From assembly GCA_001319865.1 (NCBI GenBank), contig BBSL01000324.1, positions 1 to 37,586 on the forward strand: a DNA stretch of 37,586 nt, given 5' to 3'. Position 1 is the first letter of the stretch; each line of letters starts with the position of its first letter. The position numbers and the translations under genes were made by a program. The notes beneath the pieces were generated by a model that saw only the letters and a program-made list of their open reading frames with translations, ran no database searches and had not been told where the DNA came from. This document shows, one piece after another, positions 24,191-29,869 of the stretch. Origin of the DNA: Burkholderia sp. E7m39. GTDB lineage: Bacteria; Pseudomonadota; Gammaproteobacteria; Burkholderiales; Burkholderiaceae.

Positions 24191-24207
24191 CTAAGGCTCT
24201 CTTAAGG
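24191..24207 (+). promoter_or_regulatory. 11-bp-spaced direct repeats (OmpR/PmrA-like site) upstream of COG4705 gene
   Basis: CTAAGG at 24191-24196 and TTAAGG at 24202-24207 repeat TAAGG with exactly 11-bp spacing. OmpR-family regulators bind such direct repeats, and the PmrA-type box (YTTAAK-N5-YTTAAK) is close to this form. It lies about 50 bp before the start codon of the membrane-protein gene. The upstream gene is a damaged EnvZ-type kinase, which makes an OmpR-type regulator plausible. Confidence 0.4.
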
Positions 24208-24254
24208 CGAGCTCTCCTAGCCTGTGGGCTTTGCACGCTGTCGAGCCCAACGCC

Positions 24255-25010
24255 ATGAGTCAATCGCACCACACCGCCGCCAAAGTGCCCGAAGTCACGC
24301 TTGCATTCTGGATCATCAAGATCGCCGCCACCACGCTTGGCGAAACGGGCGGCGATGCCGCTTCAATGTCGATGCATCTCGGCTACCTAGTCAGCACGAT
24401 GATCTTCGCCGTGATTTTCCTCGTCGCCGTGATCGCGCAGATCCGGGCGCCGCGCTTCAGTCCCGCGCTGTACTGGGTCACGATCATCGCGACGACCACC
24501 GTCGGCACGACGCTCGCCGACTTCGCAGACCGCTCGCTCGGCATCGGCTACACAGGCGGCAGCGCGCTGCTGCTGTTCCTGCTGCTGGCGTCGCTGTTCG
24601 TCTGGCATCGGACGATGGGCTCCGTATCCGTCACCACCGTCGCCACCGCGAAAGCCGAGCTGTTCTACTGGGTGACGATCATGTTCTCGCAGACGCTCGG
24701 CACCGCGCTCGGCGACTGGACGGCCGACTCCGCCGGACTCGGCTACGCGGGCGCCGCGCTGATTTTCGGCGGCCTGCTGCTCGCGCTCGTCGCGGCTTAC
24801 TACACGACCTCGATATCGCGCACGCTGCTGTTCTGGGCGGCCTTCATCCTGACGCGGCCGCTGGGCGCCGTGGTCGGCGACTTCCTCGACAAACCCGTCG
24901 CGAACGGCGGCCTCGCGATGAGCCGCTTTGGCGCATCGTTTGCGCTCGTCGCGTTCATCGTGATTTGCGGGCTCGTGTTCCGGCAGCGTCCGGCGAAGGT
25001 TGCCCATTAG
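24255..25010 (+). CDS. COG4705-type membrane protein with four internal repeats
   Basis: A 251-residue inner-membrane protein with about eight hydrophobic segments. It consists of four copies of one motif, at residues about 17-47, 71-103, 136-168 and 191-223. Each begins with F/Y-W and has T-x-L/V-G-x-x-x-G/A-D and, in three copies, a closing LGY or IGY (for example YWVTIMFSQTLGTALGDWTA). The repeated acidic GD and E residues within membrane regions suggest cation or metal binding; that is inference. This pattern matches the uncharacterised COG4705 family as I know it. ATG 24255 starts the protein just before the first repeat. It follows the damaged kinase gene by about 100 bp and carries an 11-bp repeat upstream. 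Confidence 0.82.
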   Translation: MSQSHHTAAKVPEVTLAFWIIKIAATTLGETGGDAASMSMHLGYLVSTMIFAVIFLVAVIAQIRAPRFSPALYWVTIIATTTVGTTLADFADRSLGIGYTGGSALLLFLLLASLFVWHRTMGSVSVTTVATAKAELFYWVTIMFSQTLGTALGDWTADSAGLGYAGAALIFGGLLLALVAAYYTTSISRTLLFWAAFILTRPLGAVVGDFLDKPVANGGLAMSRFGASFALVAFIVICGLVFRQRPAKVAH

Positions 25011-25128
25011 CGCGCATGGGCTCGCGCAAATCCGCGATAACCGATAACCATAGCGCTCGATATTATTTGTGCGGCCTCGCGCGCCTCTCTACGATTCGGT
25101 GACCTTCACTACGATCGAATACGGATTC

Positions 25129-25956
25129 ATGAGAACAACGACAACACTCAAGGCCGCGCTTTTCTCGCTTCTCCTGACATGCGGCATCGTCGGCGCGCAG
25201 CCTGCGCTCGCGGCCGGCCAGACGGTGCGCGTGGGCATCATGTCCGGCGAAGACGAGGATGTGTGGCGCGCCGTCGCGGCCAACGCGGCGAAGCACGGCA
25301 TCACCGTCAAGGTCACGACGTTCTCCGACTACACGCAGCCCAACGAAGCGCTCGCGCAGCACGACCTCGACGCGAATTCGTTCCAGCACAAGCCGTATCT
25401 CGATGCGCAGATCGCCGCGCGCCACTACGCCATCGTGCCCGTCGGTTTCACGTATGTGCAGCCGATCGGCCTGTATTCGCGCAAGGTGAAATCGGTCGAG
25501 GCGCTGCCGCAGAACGCGACGATCGGCGTGCCGAACGATCCGAGCAACGAAGGCCGCGCGCTGCTGCTGTTGCAGGCCAACGGCCTCATCAAGCTGCGGC
25601 CCGACGTTGGACTGCTGCCGACGGCGCGCGACATCGCCGACAACCCGAAGCACATTCAGATCAAGGAACTCGATGCGGGCATCGTGGGCCGCGCGATCGG
25701 TGACCTGGATGCCGCCGTCGTCAATACCGACTGGGCCATCAAGGCGGGCATCAAGATCCCGCAGGAGCGCATCGCGCAAGAGAAAGTGCCCGGCAATCCG
25801 TATCGCAACTTCATCGCGGTCAATGCGAAAGATGCGAGCGCGCCGTGGGTGAAGACGCTCGTCGACAGTTACCAGCAGGCCAACGTCGCATCGTCGATCC
25901 TGACCGTCTATCACGGCGCGACATTGCCGGCGTGGGAGGGCGCGCCGCAGCAGTAG
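25129..25956 (+). CDS. MetQ/NlpA-type ABC transporter substrate-binding protein
   Basis: A 275-residue periplasmic binding protein of the NlpA/MetQ family. It has a signal peptide (LKAALFSLLLTCGIVGAQPALAA-like; cleavage near ALAA) and a mature start VRVGIMSGEDEDVWRAVA. HDLDANSFQHKPYLD and IGLYSRKVKSVEALPQ follow, and VGRAIGDLDAAVVNTDWAIKA is in the C-terminal lobe. MetQ proteins bind methionine or related compounds. The LLTC segment is a poor lipobox, so it is probably soluble. No metN or metI gene is adjacent, so it is an orphan that may serve a distant transporter. It starts at ATG 25129; the ribosome site is weak (CGGA). Confidence 0.87.
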   Translation: MRTTTTLKAALFSLLLTCGIVGAQPALAAGQTVRVGIMSGEDEDVWRAVAANAAKHGITVKVTTFSDYTQPNEALAQHDLDANSFQHKPYLDAQIAARHYAIVPVGFTYVQPIGLYSRKVKSVEALPQNATIGVPNDPSNEGRALLLLQANGLIKLRPDVGLLPTARDIADNPKHIQIKELDAGIVGRAIGDLDAAVVNTDWAIKAGIKIPQERIAQEKVPGNPYRNFIAVNAKDASAPWVKTLVDSYQQANVASSILTVYHGATLPAWEGAPQQ

Positions 25957-26067
25957 CGCTACGACGATCAGCGCGCGCCTGACGCGCGGGCGCTGATCGC
26001 GCCAGCCGACCCGATTCGCGAGATGCCGTTACAATCCAGCACTTGATCCGGCACTTCGGGGAACACG

Positions 26068-26457
26068 GTGATTGGCGCGACGAAACTTCTTCTTGCATCG
26101 ACTCTGGTAGCCGCCTTCGCGGCGGCGGGCACAGCATCGGCGGCCGAGCCGCAATGCGCGATCGGCTATGTGTCGGGCGTCGGCGGATCGGCGCAAAGCA
26201 TGCGCGAATATCTCGCGACACCTGACCGCGACCGCTACCGCTACCTGAAGGACAACGACCTCACCTGCAAGATTTCCGAAGAAGGACGCGCGACGGGCTG
26301 CACGGGCGTCACGAACCTGAGCAACGAAAAAGTGAGCGTCTATGACGACATCGACAACGCGACAATGGCCGTCGTCGCGCGCGTGGAACTCGAACACGGC
26401 AACATCTACCCGGTGATCATCGTCGTGCAGAAGAAGGACGTGCGGTGCGCGGATTGA
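26068..26457 (+). CDS. Small secreted protein of unknown function
   Basis: A 129-residue exported protein. Residues 1 to about 25 are a signal peptide (LLLASTLVAAFAAAGTASAA, cleavage at ASA-A). The mature part has four cysteines (EPQCAIGY, DLTCKISE, ATGCTGVT and DVRCAD at the end), enough for two disulfides, and a conserved-looking core RVELEHGNIYPVIIVVQKKDV. I do not recognise the family. The start is GTG 26068, preceded by GGGGA at about 5 bases; no ATG fits before the signal. A strong bidirectional terminator follows 46 bp after the stop. Confidence 0.72.
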   Translation: MIGATKLLLASTLVAAFAAAGTASAAEPQCAIGYVSGVGGSAQSMREYLATPDRDRYRYLKDNDLTCKISEEGRATGCTGVTNLSNEKVSVYDDIDNATMAVVARVELEHGNIYPVIIVVQKKDVRCAD

Positions 26458-26503
26458 GCGGTGCGCCGACCGTCGGGTTGCGTCAGTTGCATCAGCATCA
26501 ATG

Positions 26504-26533
26504 AAAAAAAGCCGCTCCACGGAGCGGCTTTTT
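26504..26533. terminator. Bidirectional intrinsic terminator
   Basis: GCCGCTC (26511-26517) and GAGCGGC (26522-26528) form a hairpin flanked by A7 on the left (26504-26510) and T5 on the right (26529-26533). It can end transcription from the secreted-protein gene on the plus strand and from ilvD on the minus strand. Confidence 0.93.
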
Positions 26534-26552
26534 CTATAACCACCCTCGACAA

Positions 26553-28412
26553 TCAGTCGTCGAGCAGCGACAGATCGCGCACAGCGCCCTTATCCGCTGA
26601 CATCACCAGCTTCGCGTAAGCCTTCAGCGCCGCCGACACCTTGCGCGGACGCGGCTTTGCCGGCTTCCAGCCCTTCGCGTTCTGCTCTTCGCGGCGACGC
26701 GCGAGTTCCTCGTCGGACAGCAGCACGTCGATCGTGCGATTCGGAATGTCGATGCGAATCTTGTCGCCGTCGCGCACGAGGCCGATCGCGCCGCCCGCTG
26801 CCGCTTCCGGCGAGCAGTGGCCGATCGACAGACCCGACGTGCCGCCCGAGAAGCGGCCGTCCGTCAGCAGCGCGCACGCCTTGCCGAGACCCTTCGACTT
26901 GATGTAGCTCGTCGGATAGAGCATTTCCTGCATGCCGGGCCCGCCCTTCGGACCTTCGTAGCGCACGATCACCACGTCGCCCGCCTTCACCTTGTCGTTC
27001 AGGATGTTCTCGACGGCTTCGTCCTGCGACTCGGTGACGTGAGCCGTGCCCTCGAACACGAGAATGCTCTCGTCGACACCCGCCGTCTTCACCACACAGC
27101 CGTCGAGCGCGATGTTGCCCGTCAGCACGGCAAGGCCGCCTTCCTTCGAGAACGCATGTTCGTACGAGCGGATGCAGCCCTCGGCGCGATCGAGATCGAG
27201 GCTCGGCCAGCGCGTGTTCTGGCTGAACGCGACCTGCGTCGGAATGCCGGCGGGGCCTGCCATGTAGAAAGTGCGGACGGCTTCGTCCTGCGTGCGAACG
27301 ATGTCCCAACGCGCGAGCGCTTCTTTCATCGAATCGGCGTGCACGGTCGGCACGTCGGTGTGCAGTTTGCCCGCGCGATCCAGCTCGCCGAGGATCGCCA
27401 TGATGCCGCCCGCGCGATGCACGTCTTCGATGTGGTACTTGTCGGTGTTCGGCGCGACCTTGCACAGCTGCGGCACGATGCGCGACAGCCGGTCGATGTC
27501 CGTCATCGTGAAGTCGATCTCCGCCTCGCGCGCGATCGCCAGCAAGTGCAGGATCGTGTTGGTCGAGCCGCCCATCGCGATGTCGAGCGTCATCGCGTTT
27601 TCGAACGCCTTGAAGCCGACCGAGCGCGGCAGCACGCGCGCATCTTCCTGCTCGTAATACTGACACGCGAGTTCGACGATGCGGCGCCCAGCGCGCTTGA
27701 ACAGCTGCTCGCGGTCCGCGTGCGTCGCGACGACCGTGCCGTTGCCGGGCAGCGACAGGCCGAGCGCTTCCGTCAGGCAGTTCATCGAGTTGGCCGTGAA
27801 CATGCCCGAGCACGAGCCGCACGTCGGGCACGCCGAGCGTTCCACTTCGGCGACGTCGGCGTCCGAATAGGATTGGTCGGCGGCGATCACCATCGCGTCG
27901 ACGAGATCGAGCTTCTTGAACTCGATCGTGCCCGTCTTCGGATTCGCGAGGCGCGTCTTGCCCGCTTCCATCGGGCCGCCCGACACGAAGATCACGGGAA
28001 TGTTCAGGCGCATCGCGGCCATCAGCATGCCCGGCGTGATCTTGTCGCAGTTGGAAATGCACACCATCGCATCGGCGCAGTGCGCGTTGACCATGTATTC
28101 GACCGAATCCGCGATGATGTCGCGGCTCGGCAGCGAATACAGCATGCCGTCGTGACCCATCGCGATGCCGTCGTCGACGGCGATCGTGTTGAATTCCTTG
28201 GCGACGCCGCCCGCCGCCTCGATTTCGCGCGCGACGAGCTGGCCCAGGTCCTTCAGGTGCACGTGACCGGGAACGAACTGGGTGAATGAATTGACCACCG
28301 CAATAATCGGCTTCGAAAAATCTTCGTCTTTCATGCCGGTTGCGCGCCACAGCGAGCGCGCCCCCGCCATGTTGCGGCCGGCGGTAGAGGTTTTGGAACG
28401 GTATGCGGGCAT
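26553..28412 (-). CDS. ilvD: Dihydroxy-acid dehydratase
   Basis: A 619-residue enzyme of valine, isoleucine and pantothenate synthesis that converts 2,3-dihydroxy-3-methylbutanoate and -pentanoate to the 2-keto acids. It opens MPAYRSKTSTAGRNMAGARS, has the Fe-S ligand segments ISNCDKITPGM and ACPTCGSCSGMFTANSMNC, and retains the C-terminal DGRFSGGTSGLSIGHCSPEA. This matches the 616-residue E. coli-type enzyme ([4Fe-4S]), not the shorter form. It starts at ATG 28412; I see no strong ribosome site. It is transcribed alone, ending at the shared terminator. A GATAAT -10-like element lies at about 28547-28552 on the minus strand. Confidence 0.97.
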   Translation of the reverse strand: MPAYRSKTSTAGRNMAGARSLWRATGMKDEDFSKPIIAVVNSFTQFVPGHVHLKDLGQLVAREIEAAGGVAKEFNTIAVDDGIAMGHDGMLYSLPSRDIIADSVEYMVNAHCADAMVCISNCDKITPGMLMAAMRLNIPVIFVSGGPMEAGKTRLANPKTGTIEFKKLDLVDAMVIAADQSYSDADVAEVERSACPTCGSCSGMFTANSMNCLTEALGLSLPGNGTVVATHADREQLFKRAGRRIVELACQYYEQEDARVLPRSVGFKAFENAMTLDIAMGGSTNTILHLLAIAREAEIDFTMTDIDRLSRIVPQLCKVAPNTDKYHIEDVHRAGGIMAILGELDRAGKLHTDVPTVHADSMKEALARWDIVRTQDEAVRTFYMAGPAGIPTQVAFSQNTRWPSLDLDRAEGCIRSYEHAFSKEGGLAVLTGNIALDGCVVKTAGVDESILVFEGTAHVTESQDEAVENILNDKVKAGDVVIVRYEGPKGGPGMQEMLYPTSYIKSKGLGKACALLTDGRFSGGTSGLSIGHCSPEAAAGGAIGLVRDGDKIRIDIPNRTIDVLLSDEELARRREEQNAKGWKPAKPRPRKVSAALKAYAKLVMSADKGAVRDLSLLDD

Positions 28413-28937
28413 CGTGGTTGTTCGAGAATTAACGCAGAGAGCTACCGCACGGAAAATGCGGCGGGGAAAATGCGGGCCGCGGGAATAATGGCCCCTCGTG
28501 CGCCCGTGCTGACAACCTCGTGAGTCGCGCTGTGGGCAAGCCTCGCATTATCCCATAGACCGTGTTTGCGCTCTGCCCGCCCGGCAGGGCCGCGCAGGCC
28601 GCTCACGCAACGCGCGGTGGCCCATAGCCGCGCCATTCGTCCACGGCGCGGCGGACCTGCCGATCCGTTGGCCGCGCAACGACCGACAAGCGGCGCCTTC
28701 ACATTTAACCATTTCGCATAGGGCGAGACGCCATTTCCAGCCGATAAGTGAATTGCTGCTTTTCACATGAACATTTTTCCGAATTTACAAATCTTTCTCT
28801 TCTAATCCGCTTTCAGGATTTCCCCTGCCTTACATATCACCGCATTTGCGTTCATGAGACTCTAGTTCGTCGCGTTCGAAACGCATATGCGCTTCTACGC
28901 GCGACATCTTTTTTTCTCACTCACATATGGGGTTGAA
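28413..28937. other. Divergent ilvD / acyltransferase intergenic region
   Basis: A 525-bp gap with no convincing gene. The ilvD side is GC-rich and contains two direct copies of GGAAAATGCGG (28451-28461 and 28465-28475) and a possible -10 box (GATAAT on the minus strand). The acyltransferase side, about 28720-28935, is markedly AT-rich compared with the rest of the window and contains an inverted repeat (28872-28884). Confidence 0.6.
28872..28884. promoter_or_regulatory. Inverted repeat GCGTT-CGA-AACGC
   Basis: Perfect 5-bp arms around CGA in the AT-rich leader, 54 bases before the acyltransferase start. It is a possible operator; the regulator is unknown. Confidence 0.3.
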
Positions 28938-29732
28938 ATGGACCGCGTCGATTCAGATGTTTTGAAGCAAAATACGGGTTTTACGTCGCTGGAAGAAGGC
29001 ATTAATCCGGGCGCCGTAAAGAAAAAGGAAAGGCTGCCGTTTACGATTAAGGTGGCAAGCAATCTGGCAGACCTCGACAAGGCCGTCGAGATGCGCCGCG
29101 CAGCGTATCGGCGGCACTTGCCGGAATTCGCCGAAACCATGAACGTCGAGGCACTGGACGGCGCGCCCGGCACAGTCGTGCTGCTCGCGCAATCGCGGCT
29201 GGATGGCGGCCCGCTCGGCACCATGCGAATCCAGACCAACGCTTTCGGTCCGCTTGCTGTCGAGCAGTCGGTCCGCTTGCCGGACTGGCTGAGCGAGGCA
29301 GGCGTGGCCGAGGCAACGCGGCTTGGCGTCGAGCGAGGGGCGATCGGCCGGATGGTGAAGGTGGCGCTGTGCAAGGCGTTTTATCTGTATTGCGCGCAGA
29401 ACGGCGTCGACTGGATGTTGATCACGGCGCGATCGCCGCTCGACCGGGAATACGAAGCGATGCTGTTCGGCGACGTCTACGGGCAAAACGAATTCCTGCC
29501 GATGTCGCATGTCGGCGGGTTGCCGCATCGTGTGATGGCGAAACCCGTGGCACTGGTTCGTCAGCGCTGGGCGAAGGTCAGCCATCCGTTTTACGGATTC
29601 TTCTTTGAAACGGATCATGTCGACATCGACGTCAGCGTCGCCACGAAGCAGCACGAAGCCAGTCACGGCGCCCAACGCGTTGACCTGCCCGTCAGCGCCT
29701 CGGGTCTCATGCCGTCGCTGAGCGACGCTTAA
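28938..29732 (+). CDS. FeeM/AHL-synthase-like N-acyltransferase
   Basis: A 264-residue protein with a GNAT-type fold of the N-acyl amino acid synthase (FeeM)/autoinducer-synthase kind. After a polar N-terminus of about 35 residues come FTIKVASNLADLDKAVEMRR, then TVVLLAQSRLDGGPLGTMRIQ, the family-like E-A-TRLGVERGAIGRMVKVALC and DWMLITARSPLDREYEAMLF. The family joins acyl chains from acyl carrier protein to amino acids or related amines. The product cannot be predicted. I chose ATG 28938, preceded by TATGGGG. It is 137 bp before the GGDEF/EAL gene, on the same strand, with a stable hairpin between them. The match to FeeM is moderate, from memory of the family. Confidence 0.7.
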   Translation: MDRVDSDVLKQNTGFTSLEEGINPGAVKKKERLPFTIKVASNLADLDKAVEMRRAAYRRHLPEFAETMNVEALDGAPGTVVLLAQSRLDGGPLGTMRIQTNAFGPLAVEQSVRLPDWLSEAGVAEATRLGVERGAIGRMVKVALCKAFYLYCAQNGVDWMLITARSPLDREYEAMLFGDVYGQNEFLPMSHVGGLPHRVMAKPVALVRQRWAKVSHPFYGFFFETDHVDIDVSVATKQHEASHGAQRVDLPVSASGLMPSLSDA

Positions 29733-29739
29733 GGTAGGA

Positions 29740-29767
29740 TGTCCGCCCGAAGCGACTCGGGCGGACA
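29740..29767. promoter_or_regulatory. Perfect 11-bp hairpin between acyltransferase and GGDEF/EAL genes
   Basis: TGTCCGCCCGA (29740-29750) and TCGGGCGGACA (29757-29767) flank a 6-base loop, 8 bases past the acyltransferase stop. There is no T-run, so it is not a classical intrinsic terminator. It may attenuate read-through or stabilise the upstream mRNA. Confidence 0.55.
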
Positions 29768-29869
29768 GATTGTCGGGATACCAGCACAGTCGTACTTTTA
29801 TTGCGGCATCGGCGGTATGGGCGGCACGGCAACGGGATCGGGAATGAAGTCATTGGAGAAGGGCAGCAA

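Noticed and set aside
25011..25128. SAM-type riboswitch upstream of the MetQ-type gene
   Set aside because: No conserved stems or cores recognisable; only a short CGATAACCGATAACC repeat.
26817..28289. Plus-strand frame (490 aa) antisense to ilvD
   Set aside because: ilvD is certain, and the opposite reading has no protein-like features.
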